Assembly (NCBI GenBank): GCA_029261875.1
Contig: JAJDAL010000049.1
Span: 1-64,000, forward strand
Direction: 5' to 3'
Length of the DNA: 64,000 bases
Source: Deltaproteobacteria bacterium
Lineage (GTDB): Bacteria; Myxococcota_A; UBA9160; JAJDAL01
A program made the position numbers and the translations under genes. Positions 55,267 to 63,999 of this stretch are shown here, piece by piece. Position 1 is the stretch's first letter; every line of letters begins with the position of its first letter. Under the pieces are notes generated by a model. It did no database searches. It was not told the DNA's origin and saw nothing but the letters and a program-made list of their open reading frames with translations.

Positions 55267-55737
55267 ATGCAGGGCGACCCGCAAATCATCGAAGCGCTCA
55301 ACGACGTACTGACCGCGGAACTCACCGCGATCAATCAGTACTTCATCCATGCGCGCATGTGCGGAAATTGGGGCTATCAGAAGTTGGCGGAAAAAAAGCG
55401 CGAAGAATCGATCGAAGAGATGCGCGACGCCCAGGCGATCATGGATCGGATTCTCTACTTCGACGGCATCCCCAACATGCAACGCCTGAACCCGGTTCGC
55501 GTGGGGGAGGATCCGGTCGAGCAACACAAGCTCGACCTGGAGCTCGAAACCGAAGCCATCGCGCGTTTGAACCACGCCATCGCCCTGTGTCGCGAGAAAG
55601 CCGACAACGGCACACGGGAGCTGCTCGAAGGCATCTTGAAGGGCGAAGAAGCGGGTGCCGACTGGTTGGAATCCCAGCTTCACATCGTCCAGGAGATTGG
55701 CGCCGAGCGCTATCTCGCCGAACAGATCCACGCTTGA
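55267..55737 (+). CDS. bfr: Bacterioferritin with altered ferroxidase site
   Basis: 156 residues, the usual bacterioferritin length. The haem-ligand Met52 is kept (EEMRDAQ), and Glu18 and Glu51 of the ferroxidase site are present. The two ferroxidase His are not: the residue at position 54 is Asp (codon GAC), and the DEEGH equivalent reads GEEAGAD, so His130 is Gly. Iron oxidation at the intra-subunit site is therefore doubtful; the subunit may bind haem and co-assemble with another ferritin. It follows bfd and shares a 4-base overlap (TTGA) with the next hydrolase gene. Confidence 0.9.
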   Translation: MQGDPQIIEALNDVLTAELTAINQYFIHARMCGNWGYQKLAEKKREESIEEMRDAQAIMDRILYFDGIPNMQRLNPVRVGEDPVEQHKLDLELETEAIARLNHAIALCREKADNGTRELLEGILKGEEAGADWLESQLHIVQEIGAERYLAEQIHA

Positions 55738-56705
55738 GCACGCCCGCAACTGGATCCGCGGCGACGCCCCGCGCGCGCGAGGTGCCGCTGTTCCCCGGTG
55801 CCGAGGAACCCGTGCGCAGCGGTTGCGTTCGATCCGGGGACGTGGAGTTGAACACCCTGGAATGGGGCGCGGCGGATGCCCCTCCGGTGTTGATGCTGCA
55901 CGGAATGTGGGATCACGCGCGCGGCTTCGCCTCCATCGCACCGATTCTCGCCGAGCACTACCGTGTAATTGCGCTCGACGCGCGCGGCCATGGGGATTCC
56001 GGTTGGGCGGACGCGTACGGTTGGAACGCGGACGTGCGGGACATCGTCGCCGTGCTCCGTTCCATCGGACGACCGGTCTTCTTGGTGGGGCACAGTAAAG
56101 GCGGGGGCCAGGCAACCAGCGCCGCGATCGCGGCACCCGATTGCGTGCGGAAGCTCGTCAACATCGACGGCTTGGGCCCGCCGCCGGATCACGAGGCGCC
56201 GATGGGTCCCTCGCCCAGTTTTGGAGACGGACCGAAGCGCTCGTTGCCGGATCAACTCGCGGGGTATCTCGCCCTGCGTCGCCGCGCGGTGTCGCGCCAG
56301 GCCTGGCGCGCCGTCGAGCATCTCGACCTTCTCGTGGAACGCCGCCGCAAACAGAACCCGCGCTTGTCGCCCGAGTGGCTGCGCTACTTCGCCTACCACG
56401 CTGCACGCCTCGACGAGGATGGCTGGCGCTGGAAATCCGATCCCTTCATGGGGCACGGCATCGGGATCGGGCCGTGGCAACCGGATTGGATCCGACTCGA
56501 GTGGTCGCGGCTCACGGTTCCGATGTTGGCCATCGTGGGCACCGAACCCGATACCTGGGGACCCCTGCCCGAAGCGATGCGCAAGGGGCGACTCTCACTC
56601 GTGCCCGATGTCGAAGAGGTGTCGGTTCCCGAAGCCGGGCATTTCGTCCACATGGAACAACCGCGCGAAACCGCGCGATTGCTCCTCGCGTATTTCGCGT
56701 CGTGA
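55734..56705 (+). CDS. Alpha/beta hydrolase
   Basis: 323 residues with a Pro-rich N-terminal stretch. Core blocks are VLMLHGMWDHARGFAS (oxyanion region), ALDARGHGDSGW, the nucleophile elbow VGHSKGGGQA (Ser), and the C-terminal VPEAGHFVHMEQP (His). TTG 55734 overlaps the bacterioferritin stop codon (TTGA), implying translational coupling. The substrate is unknown; a haloalkane-dehalogenase- or epoxide-hydrolase-like relationship is possible. Confidence 0.85.
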   Translation: MSTPATGSAATPRAREVPLFPGAEEPVRSGCVRSGDVELNTLEWGAADAPPVLMLHGMWDHARGFASIAPILAEHYRVIALDARGHGDSGWADAYGWNADVRDIVAVLRSIGRPVFLVGHSKGGGQATSAAIAAPDCVRKLVNIDGLGPPPDHEAPMGPSPSFGDGPKRSLPDQLAGYLALRRRAVSRQAWRAVEHLDLLVERRRKQNPRLSPEWLRYFAYHAARLDEDGWRWKSDPFMGHGIGIGPWQPDWIRLEWSRLTVPMLAIVGTEPDTWGPLPEAMRKGRLSLVPDVEEVSVPEAGHFVHMEQPRETARLLLAYFAS

Positions 56706-57352
56706 CGGAGTTGGTCCACGGCCGTGTGCGTCTCGCCTTGCACCGTCTTTCGGCGGGGGAGGGGAGGCCGCTGCTGCTGCTGCATTCGCTGTATTCGGCG
56801 AGTTCCGCGTGGGACCGACCGGCGCTCGTTTGGCCCGGGCCGGTATTCGCGCTGGATTTCGCAGGGCACGGCGCTTCGGCTTGGGTTCGGGGCGGCGCCT
56901 ATTGCAGTGAACTCCTGGTAGGCGACGCCGATATCGCGCTCGCGGAAATCGGGGAGGCGGCTTTGTTGGGTTCCGGGTTCGGCGCCTACGTGGCGCTCTT
57001 GCTGGCCGGGGCGCGCCCGGACAGCGTCACCGCGGCCTTGTTGTGGCCCGGAAGCGGACTCGAGGGCGCGGGGGCGGCGCCGACCGAAAGCGATCCCCCC
57101 GGACGCCACCCGACCCTGGGCAACGTTCCCGGCGACGCCGGTTGCGACCCGCACGTGGAAATCTTGGCGCGGGAGTTCCGTCCACCGGAATACGCGCGTG
57201 CGTTTGCGAAGAAGGCTCGAGCGCTCCTACTCGCCGAGGAGGGTCGTGATCGTCCACTCTGGTGGACCTCCGTGCGGGATGGCGCCAACGCGAGCGTCGT
57301 CGCTCCGGAGTGGGGGACGGCGCTGCGGGAGCTGGCGGCCCGTTCGAATTAG
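56702..57352 (+). CDS. Alpha/beta-hydrolase-like protein without nucleophile Ser
   Basis: 216 residues, starting at a GTG overlapping the previous stop (GTGA). It shows hydrolase-fold blocks such as LLLLHSLYSASSAWDRP and ALDFAGHGASAW, but the elbow reads LLGSGFGAY: the expected nucleophile position (G-x-S-x-G) is Gly. It also lacks a clear C-terminal His block. It is probably a pseudoenzyme, ligand-binding or regulatory partner of the preceding active hydrolase. Alternatively the Ser one residue earlier could serve. Confidence 0.7.
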   Translation: MTELVHGRVRLALHRLSAGEGRPLLLLHSLYSASSAWDRPALVWPGPVFALDFAGHGASAWVRGGAYCSELLVGDADIALAEIGEAALLGSGFGAYVALLLAGARPDSVTAALLWPGSGLEGAGAAPTESDPPGRHPTLGNVPGDAGCDPHVEILAREFRPPEYARAFAKKARALLLAEEGRDRPLWWTSVRDGANASVVAPEWGTALRELAARSN

Positions 57353-57377
57353 TCGACCGAGCCGCGGGGGAAATGGA

Positions 57378-58205
57378 CTGCGCGTTTTGATCGCCGGATG
57401 TGGATACGTGGGAAGTTGCCTGGCGGAACGGCTCGTGGGGGCTGGGCATTCGGTCTGGGGGCTGCGCCGCCGCGACGCAAAGCTTCCCCCGGGCGTCGAG
57501 TTGCAGCGCGCTGACCTGTGTGCGCCGGAGAGTCTGCAAGCGCTGCCGCGGGTCGACTGCGTCTTCTACGCGGCAGCGGCGGACCGCGGGGACGAAACCG
57601 CCTATCGCGCGGCCTACGTCGATGGACTCCGCAATCTCCTGGGCGCGCTCGAACCCACGTTTCCGTCGGTCCAGCGCTTCTTCTTTACGTCGAGTACCGC
57701 GGTGTATGCCCAGGACGGCGGCGAGTGGATCGACGAAGCTTCTCCGACGCAGCCGAAACGCTTCAACGGGCAGTATGTGCTCGAGGGCGAGGAACTTCTG
57801 CGCGCGAGTTCCCTACCGGCCACGGTCGTTCGATTCGGCGGCATCTACGGGCCCGGTCGCACGGGGCTGCTCGAATCGGTCCGCCGGGGTTCCGCGCGCG
57901 TGTCCGCGGAACCGATCTACACCAATCGTATTCACCGCGACGATTGCGCGGCGGCGTTGCATCATCTGATGGATCTCCCCGAAGTGGAACCGACCTACCT
58001 GGCCGTCGATTCCGATCCGGCGCTGCGCTCGGATGTCTTGCGCTGGCTTGCCGACCGGCTGGGAGTCGCCGAACCTTCCCCCGCGCAGTCTTCGGACGCG
58101 CGGCGGCGCGGCGGGAGCAAGCGTTGCTCCAACGCGCGACTGCGGTCGACGGGGTACGGGTTTCGCTACCCGAGTTTTCGCGAAGGCTACGAGGGGCTCT
58201 TGTGA
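57378..58205 (+). CDS. Atypical NAD(P)-binding SDR epimerase-like protein
   Basis: About 275 residues. The Rossmann motif is VLIAGCGYVGSCLAERL, followed by FFFTSSTAVYAQ, and the Tyr is in NGQYVLEGEE, where the usual YxxxK Lys is absent, so this is an atypical SDR of the YeeZ-like group. The family-conserved start LRVLIAGCG would begin at a CTG (57378), with GGGGGA just upstream; TTG 57387 is the alternative. It probably binds NADP(H) and acts on an unknown substrate. The end overlaps the following methyltransferase by 4 bases. Confidence 0.72.
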   Translation: MRVLIAGCGYVGSCLAERLVGAGHSVWGLRRRDAKLPPGVELQRADLCAPESLQALPRVDCVFYAAAADRGDETAYRAAYVDGLRNLLGALEPTFPSVQRFFFTSSTAVYAQDGGEWIDEASPTQPKRFNGQYVLEGEELLRASSLPATVVRFGGIYGPGRTGLLESVRRGSARVSAEPIYTNRIHRDDCAAALHHLMDLPEVEPTYLAVDSDPALRSDVLRWLADRLGVAEPSPAQSSDARRRGGSKRCSNARLRSTGYGFRYPSFREGYEGLL

Positions 58206-59083
58206 GCGATCTGAATCGCATCCGCGCGCGATTCGCCGAGGAAGTGGGCAAGGTGGCTCAGGTCCGATCCGAGGCCATGATTCGCGCATTTGCGCGCGTG
58301 CCGCGCGAGAAGTTCATCGGCCCGGGGCCGTGGCTCACGTTCGAAGGTACGGGGGGCTGGGAGTCGCTACCCGATGCCAATCCCGAAAGGATCTACCGCA
58401 ACATCACCGTGGGGATCGACACGGCGAGGATGATCAACAACGGGCAGCCCGGTTTTCTCGCGCAACTCATCGATGCCCTCGAAGTAGGAGAAGGCCGTCA
58501 CGTGGTTCATGTCGGATGCGGCATGGGGTATTACAGCGCGATCCTCGCGGAAATCGTCGGCGCCGAAGGCTTCGTGACGGCGATCGAGATCGATCCGGTT
58601 TTCGCCGAGCGGGCCCGGGTGAACCTCGCGCGCTATTCGCAGATTCGCGTGGTCGAAGCCGACGGCGGAACCCACGACCCGGGCAACGCCGATGCGATCC
58701 TCGTGAACGCGGGCGTGACCCATCCCCAACCCATGTGGCTCGACCGCTTGCGGGTGGGAGGCCGGCTGGTCTTGCCCCTGACCGCGATTCGTCCCGAGGG
58801 TGCGCCGGCCTGGGTGACGCGCATCGTTCGCGATCACGCGGGGGCCGCCATTCTGATCACCCGTGGCGAGCGCGGCTATGCGGCGCGTATGTTGACGCGC
58901 ACCGGGATCGGTCCGCTGGTAGGGGGGCGAGACGCCTATTTGCAGAGCGTCTTGAAGGACGCTTTCGCGAAGGGTGAAGTGGAGGGCATTCGCTCGTTGC
59001 GTCGCGACAGCCACGCACCCGATGCCCATTGCTGGTATCACGGTCCCACGTTCTGTTTCTCGCGACTGCCGCCGCCGGGTTGA
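58202..59083 (+). CDS. Protein-L-isoaspartate O-methyltransferase-like protein
   Basis: 293 residues. The N-terminal helix and RVPREKFIGPG are the PCMT N-terminal pattern, and the SAM motif I HVGCGMGYYSAILAEIVG is clear. The C-terminal half is longer than in classical PCMT (about 210 residues) and ends with RRDSHAPDAHCWYHG. It would methylate isoaspartyl or another carboxyl group using SAM; the extended C-terminus makes the target uncertain. GTG 58202 overlaps the SDR stop (GTGA), so the genes from 54975 may be one operon. Confidence 0.8.
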   Translation: MSDLNRIRARFAEEVGKVAQVRSEAMIRAFARVPREKFIGPGPWLTFEGTGGWESLPDANPERIYRNITVGIDTARMINNGQPGFLAQLIDALEVGEGRHVVHVGCGMGYYSAILAEIVGAEGFVTAIEIDPVFAERARVNLARYSQIRVVEADGGTHDPGNADAILVNAGVTHPQPMWLDRLRVGGRLVLPLTAIRPEGAPAWVTRIVRDHAGAAILITRGERGYAARMLTRTGIGPLVGGRDAYLQSVLKDAFAKGEVEGIRSLRRDSHAPDAHCWYHGPTFCFSRLPPPG

Positions 59084-59086
59084 TGG

Positions 59087-60235
59087 CTATTCGAGTCCCA
59101 TTCGGCGGGCGATGATGCGCTTCATGATTTCGTTCGTCCCGGCGTAGATGGATTGCACCGCGGCATCAGCGTAGTCGGCGGAAATCGGATATTCGTCCAT
59201 GAAGCCGTAGCCGCCGTGAAGTTGCAGGCAATCGGCCGTGAGTCGTTTCTGCAAATCCGTGGTCCACCACTTCGCCATGCTGACTTCGCTCACGATCTCG
59301 TCGCCCCGCGTGTGGGCAGTCACGAGTTTATCGACGAAGGCCTGGCCGATTTCGACTTCCGTCGCGAGTTCCGCGAGTTTGAATTGCGTGTTCTGAAAAC
59401 CCGCGATGCGTTGGCCGAAGGCTTCGCGCTGTTTGACGTACGCAACGGTGTCGTCGAGGGCGCGCCGGCAGGAAGCGACGGAGCCGATAGCGATCACCAG
59501 GCGCTCTTGCTGCAGCTTCTCCATCAACATGCGGAAGCCCTGGCCTTCCCGGCCCAGCAGGTTCGCGGCGGGAATCCGACAGTCTTCGAAGAAGAGTTCG
59601 CTCGTGTCCTGGCCCTTGAGTCCGAGCTTTCCGAGTTGTCGACCGCGCACGAAACCCGGGCGATCCGCTTCCACGAGCAACAGGCTGACGCCCCGGTGGG
59701 GCGGGTCGGCGCTGGGGTCGGTCTTGGCCACGACCACGAAGAGGTCGCCGATCTGTCCGTTGCTGATGAAGGTCTTGGCGCCGTTCAGCACGTAGTCGTC
59801 GCCGTCGCGCAGCGCTTTGGTCTGAATGTTGGCCAGGTCCGAGCCCGTGCCCGGCTCCGTCATCGCGATGCCGAGGATGCAATCGCCGCTGATCGTACCC
59901 GGCACGAAACGTTCCTTTTGTTCCGCATTTCCGTAGGTCAGGAGGTAGGGCATGACGATGCCCGTGTGGAGGCTCAGCATCATGGCGTGGGCGCGCACGT
60001 AGGCGAGCTCTTCGTAGATGATGGCCTCGTAGAGGAAGTCGCCTTCGGCGCCGCCGTATTCTTCCGGCGCCGTGGGGCCCAGAAACCCCGCGGCCCCGGC
60101 TTTGCGCCAGGTCTCCCGATCGCTTCGGCCGGCCGCATTCCAACCCGGGACCTTGGGCGCGATTTCCAGTTCGCAGAAGCGGCGAACTTGATCGCGGAAT
60201 AATTCGTGCTCTTCGGAAAACAGTTCGCGTCGCAA
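59087..60235 (-). CDS. Acyl-CoA dehydrogenase
   Basis: 382 residues of the acyl-CoA dehydrogenase family, FAD-dependent alpha/beta desaturation of acyl-CoA. Motifs are the helical N-domain FRDQVRRFCELEIAPKV, the beta-domain IAMTEPGTGSDLANIQT and FISNGQIGDLFVVVAKTD, and the C-domain with QLHGGYGFMDEYPISADYADAAVQSIYAGTNEIMKRIIARRM. The TTG at 60235 is the start because GGGAGGA lies 7 bases before it; a longer frame to ATG 60259 is less likely. It is divergent from an aminotransferase. Confidence 0.92.
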   Translation of the reverse strand: MRRELFSEEHELFRDQVRRFCELEIAPKVPGWNAAGRSDRETWRKAGAAGFLGPTAPEEYGGAEGDFLYEAIIYEELAYVRAHAMMLSLHTGIVMPYLLTYGNAEQKERFVPGTISGDCILGIAMTEPGTGSDLANIQTKALRDGDDYVLNGAKTFISNGQIGDLFVVVAKTDPSADPPHRGVSLLLVEADRPGFVRGRQLGKLGLKGQDTSELFFEDCRIPAANLLGREGQGFRMLMEKLQQERLVIAIGSVASCRRALDDTVAYVKQREAFGQRIAGFQNTQFKLAELATEVEIGQAFVDKLVTAHTRGDEIVSEVSMAKWWTTDLQKRLTADCLQLHGGYGFMDEYPISADYADAAVQSIYAGTNEIMKRIIARRMGLE

Positions 60236-60324
60236 GTGGAGTCCTCCCGGTCGTCCCATCATCGTACGGAACCGCTCCGCGCTCAAGTTGATACTCTTGG
60301 GCGTCCAATTCGGGGGGAGGGCGG

Positions 60325-61476
60325 ATGCCGCGGGCACCGCACATCACACAGACCATTTCCGACATGCCGGCCGCCGTATTCTCGCCCGTGGCCCACAAGC
60401 TGCGGGAGCTGGGCGATTCGGTGATCCCCCTGCATGTGGGGGACACCTGGCTCGAGCCCTGCGTGGGCGCCCGGGCCGAAGATCTGCGCGTGGGACGTCT
60501 CGAGGGGCTGCATCGCTATCCCCCGACTCAGGGGCTTCCCGCGCTCGTCGATGCGGTGGTGGACAAGGTGCGCGGCGTCAATCGATTGGCGGCGGATCGC
60601 GATGCGGTGCTCGTCACCGCTGGGGCGACCGGCGCGTTGGCGGGCTGCGTCGCTTCCGTGGTGGATCCCGGCGACGAAGTCCTGATTCTGTCGCCCTTCT
60701 GGCCGCTGTTTCGCGGCATCGTGCGCGGCTTTCGCGGGGTCCCCGTCGAGGTGCCTTTCTACGACCGCGTGGACGGCGCGGAATCGGCGGTCCAGGCCAT
60801 TCGCGAACGCATCGGTCCGCGCACGGTCGCGATCTACGTCTCGACGCCTTCGAACCCCACCGGTGTCGTGATTCCGGAAGACGGGTTGCGCGCCATCGCC
60901 GAGCTCGCCCGCGAGGAAGAGCTCTGGATCCTGTCGGACGAGGTGTACGAGGATTACGTCTACGAGGGCGCGCACGTGTCCATCGGTCGCTTTGCGCCCG
61001 AACGCACCTTGTCGGTGTTCTCGTTCTCGAAGGCCTATGGGATGGCGGGCAACCGGACCGGCTACCTGGTCGCGCCTCCGGAGTTGGTGGTTGCGGCGCG
61101 GAAGGTTTCGACCCACACCGTCTACACGGCGCCGACCGTGGGACAGTACGCGGCGCTCGGGGCCCTGCGAAACGGAGAAACCTGGTTGGCGGAAGCGCGC
61201 ACGCAATACGCCGCGATGGCGCGCGAATGTGCCGGCACCCTGGGAATTCCGGCGCCGGCGGGCTCGACGTTCTTGTTCTTGGATGTGGCGCGAAAGGTCG
61301 ACGAGCGTGGGGTCTGGGGATTCCTGGAAGATTGTTTGGATGACGGGTTCGCGCTGGCACCGGGCTCGTCCTGTGGTGAAGCCTACGCGACCTGGGTGCG
61401 GCTTTGTTTCACCGCCGCACCGCCGGAGGCGGTGCGGCGCGCCGTATCTCGCTTGGCTGGCCGGTTGGCGGGCTAG
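60325..61476 (+). CDS. PLP-dependent class I/II aminotransferase
   Basis: 383 residues of the fold-type I family. Blocks are LHVGDTWLEP, GLHRYPPTQGLPALVDAVV, VLVTAGATGALAGCVAS, VSTPSNPTGVVIPEDGL, ILSDEVYEDYVYEG and the PLP-Lys region VFSFSKAYGMAGNRTGYLV. This matches the aspartate/valine-type aminotransferase group; amino donor and acceptor are not determinable. The ATG 60325 follows a strong GGGGGGAGG. It is divergent from the acyl-CoA dehydrogenase gene and convergent with the cyclophilin gene. Confidence 0.9.
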   Translation: MPRAPHITQTISDMPAAVFSPVAHKLRELGDSVIPLHVGDTWLEPCVGARAEDLRVGRLEGLHRYPPTQGLPALVDAVVDKVRGVNRLAADRDAVLVTAGATGALAGCVASVVDPGDEVLILSPFWPLFRGIVRGFRGVPVEVPFYDRVDGAESAVQAIRERIGPRTVAIYVSTPSNPTGVVIPEDGLRAIAELAREEELWILSDEVYEDYVYEGAHVSIGRFAPERTLSVFSFSKAYGMAGNRTGYLVAPPELVVAARKVSTHTVYTAPTVGQYAALGALRNGETWLAEARTQYAAMARECAGTLGIPAPAGSTFLFLDVARKVDERGVWGFLEDCLDDGFALAPGSSCGEAYATWVRLCFTAAPPEAVRRAVSRLAGRLAG

Positions 61477-61478
61477 CG

Positions 61479-62084
61479 CTACTCGGCTCGGCGAATGCTC
61501 TTGATCACGACGGCTTCGGCGGGAACGTCGCCGTGGCCGCCTTTTCGCCCGGTTTTTACCTTCGCGATCTTGTCCACGACATCCATGCCGTCGATGACTT
61601 TGGCGAACACCGCGTAGCCGAAATCCCGATCCCCGTGGTTCAGGAAATCGTTGTCCTTCAAGTTGATGAAGAACTGCGAGGTCGCGGAATCTTTGACCTG
61701 GGTGCGCGCCATGGCGAGGGTCCCGCGGTCGTTCTTGAGGCCGTTGTCGGCTTCGTTCTTGATCTGGGCCTTGGTGTCTTTTTGCTTCATGTCTTCCGTG
61801 AATCCACCGCCCTGGATCATGAAATCGGGAATCACCCGGTGGAAGATGGTGTCGTCGTAGTATTCGTCGTCCACGTAACTGAGGAAGTTCTTCACGGTAA
61901 TCGGCGCTTTGTCTGCATTGAGCTCGACCTTGATGTCCCCGTGACTCGTGGAAAGGATGACCACCGGCTTGTCCCCCGCCGCGCGCGCGGCGCGATTCGT
62001 ACCCAAAAGAATTCCGACCCCGAGGATCAGGGTGGCGATGACTGCGATTCGCGCAAACGCGACCGGTCCCCGTTTCTGACTCAC
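61479..62084 (-). CDS. Membrane-anchored or exported cyclophilin-type peptidyl-prolyl isomerase
   Basis: 201 residues: an N-terminal hydrophobic segment ([21 protein letters not shown]) that may be a signal or anchor, then a cyclophilin domain with [66 protein letters not shown] and [15 protein letters not shown]. It catalyses proline isomerisation, probably in the periplasm. The GTG at 62084 follows GGGGAG; the longer upstream frame lacks a ribosome binding site. Confidence 0.92.
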   Translation of the reverse strand: MSQKRGPVAFARIAVIATLILGVGILLGTNRAARAAGDKPVVILSTSHGDIKVELNADKAPITVKNFLSYVDDEYYDDTIFHRVIPDFMIQGGGFTEDMKQKDTKAQIKNEADNGLKNDRGTLAMARTQVKDSATSQFFINLKDNDFLNHGDRDFGYAVFAKVIDGMDVVDKIAKVKTGRKGGHGDVPAEAVVIKSIRRAE

Positions 62085-62190
62085 GATTCGCTCCCCCCTT
62101 GAGATTCGAGCACGTTGCGAAATGCGGGCCGCACCCGCTATCGGCACGGCGCCCGCGGCGCGCACAGAGTAGCGAGATCGGGGAGGAGGG

Positions 62191-62922
62191 CTATCCGGCT
62201 TTTTGGGTCAGCCAATAGCGTTCGAGGCTCTTGACCAGTTCCTGCAGGGCTTCGGAGGGTTCCAAGCGACCTCCCCGCATGGCACCGGGAAATTGGATCC
62301 CCACCTGGAGGTCGTCGCGGCGTCGGACCGCGCCCGCCAGGGTGATTTCCGAGTCCCCGAAGGCCAGTTCGACTTCGAGTTCCATGTGGGTTCGCAGGGT
62401 ATCCGGGACCCCGTCGTCGAAGCGCAGCAGCATTCCGCTCAAACTGACGTTGACCGCATGACCCTGGAAGACGTGGCCGCCCTGGGCGCGGGCTCGCACT
62501 TGGAGGCCACTGCCGCGTAAGACCGGTACGCGGAAGGCGGAGCGCACGTCTTCGGCGATCATCTGCGTCGGAAGGCCAAGCACCAGGCGCCCCCCTTCGT
62601 CGCCATCGCAGTCGGAATGGCGTACCGGGGACAGAAAGACGATGGCTTGGCGACCCTGGTTGAAGGAGACGCACAGGAGCGACAGCGTGTGGATCGGGGG
62701 CGCGGCTTGTGCCGCATCCAAACGCAACGTCACGAAGTGATCGGTGACGGATTCGAAATGGGCGTGCAGCAGTTGTCCGGACTCGCGCAACAAGAGCGTG
62801 GCGGGAACGCGCTGGCTGCACGATTCCCGCAAGACCCGCTCGATCTCGTCGCCCGGGGCCAGGGGGGGGACGGGTTTCGGCGCGCTTTTGCGCTTGGGTT
62901 CGCTTTTGTTCCAAAACGCCAT
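62191..62922 (-). CDS. PilZ-domain (c-di-GMP-binding-type) protein
   Basis: 243 residues: an N-terminal YcgR-like segment, then a PilZ domain with the two c-di-GMP-binding motifs, RSAFR (RxxxR) and NVSLSGMLL (D/N-x-S-x-x-G). It probably changes activity on c-di-GMP binding, acting on motility, adhesion or export. No flagellar gene is in the window, so a partner is unknown. It is divergent from the DegT gene, with a 162-base gap. Confidence 0.82.
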   Translation of the reverse strand: MAFWNKSEPKRKSAPKPVPPLAPGDEIERVLRESCSQRVPATLLLRESGQLLHAHFESVTDHFVTLRLDAAQAAPPIHTLSLLCVSFNQGRQAIVFLSPVRHSDCDGDEGGRLVLGLPTQMIAEDVRSAFRVPVLRGSGLQVRARAQGGHVFQGHAVNVSLSGMLLRFDDGVPDTLRTHMELEVELAFGDSEITLAGAVRRRDDLQVGIQFPGAMRGGRLEPSEALQELVKSLERYWLTQKAG

Positions 62923-63084
62923 GGCGAAGAAATCGGATTGGCACGCGGTCGGCTTGATTCCGCGACGGATCGAGGGGTTTTCAACTCGCGCAATCGCCCG
63001 GTGGCGACCCGTGGGATTTGGCTTTCGTCGCGACGGGGCAGAGAAGGGTAGATCCGGAGCCCGGATCGACCGATCGAGATCAAC

Positions 63085-63999
63085 TTGACGCAAACGCTCG
63101 CAATTCTTGGCGGTGCGCGGGTTCGCAGCGCAGCCTGGCCGGCTTGGCCCCAGCACGGGGAGCCCGAACGCGCGGCCCTGGCGCGTGTGTTGGAATCGGG
63201 CAACTGGGGAGGCTTTCCTTCCCCCAACACCGAAGCGCGTCGCTTCGCAGCGTCCTTCGCGCAATTCTGCGGCACTCCGTTTGCGGTTCCCTGTGCGAAC
63301 GGGACCGTGTCCTTGACCCTCGCCCTGCAGGCCGCGGGTGTGCCGGCCGGTTCCGAAGTGGTCACGACACCCTACACGTTCGTCGGAACCGCATCCGCGA
63401 TCGTGGCCGCCGGTTGTGTTCCGGTTTTCGCGGACATCTCCCTGCGCGACTATTGCCTCGACCCGGACGCGGTGGAGTCCGCGATCAACGCGCGAACCTC
63501 CGCGGTCATTCCCGTCCACCTGGGGTGCTCCCTGGCGGACCTCGAACGTTTTCGATCGCTCTGCGATCGACGCGGATTGATTCTGGTCGAAGATTGTGCC
63601 CACGCGCACGGGGCGCGCTTCGGCGACCGCGCGGCGGGGAGCATCGGCGATTTCGGTTCCTTCTCGCTGCAATCGACGAAACTGCTCACGGCCGGCGAAG
63701 GCGGCGTCGTCGTGACCTCCGACCCGCTTTGGGAACAACGCCTGCAATCCCTGGTGAATTGCGGACGCAAAGAGATCGGGTACGCGGAATTCCCCGGGCA
63801 GGTGTTGGGCCACAACGCGCGCATGACCGAGTGGCAGGCGGCGATCGGTTCCGCGCAGCTGCAGCGTTTCCCCGCGCAACAGGAACGACGCCGCGAGAAT
63901 GTGGCGTACTTCGAGGCGTCCCTGGAGGGCTTCGCGGGCCTGGGGTTCTTGCCCGTGGACCCGCGCGTTTCCGCGCGGCCGTTGTATCAGATCATTCTC
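63085..63999 (+). CDS. DegT/DnrJ/EryC1/StrS aminotransferase (truncated at window end)
   Basis: The frame stays open to the end of the window (305 codons). PLP enzymes of this family make amino-sugars or other nucleotide-sugar amines from 3- or 4-keto sugars. Blocks are ESGNWGGFPSPNTEARRFAASFAQFCGT, CANGTVSLTLALQAAGV, VTTPYTFVGTASAIVAAGC, VEDCAHAHGARFG, and the PLP-Lys region FSLQSTKLLTAGEGGVVV. TTG 63085 is the likely start, with only a weak GAG upstream. The C-terminal part is outside the window. Confidence 0.88.
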   Translation, partial: MTQTLAILGGARVRSAAWPAWPQHGEPERAALARVLESGNWGGFPSPNTEARRFAASFAQFCGTPFAVPCANGTVSLTLALQAAGVPAGSEVVTTPYTFVGTASAIVAAGCVPVFADISLRDYCLDPDAVESAINARTSAVIPVHLGCSLADLERFRSLCDRRGLILVEDCAHAHGARFGDRAAGSIGDFGSFSLQSTKLLTAGEGGVVVTSDPLWEQRLQSLVNCGRKEIGYAEFPGQVLGHNARMTEWQAAIGSAQLQRFPAQQERRRENVAYFEASLEGFAGLGFLPVDPRVSARPLYQIIL

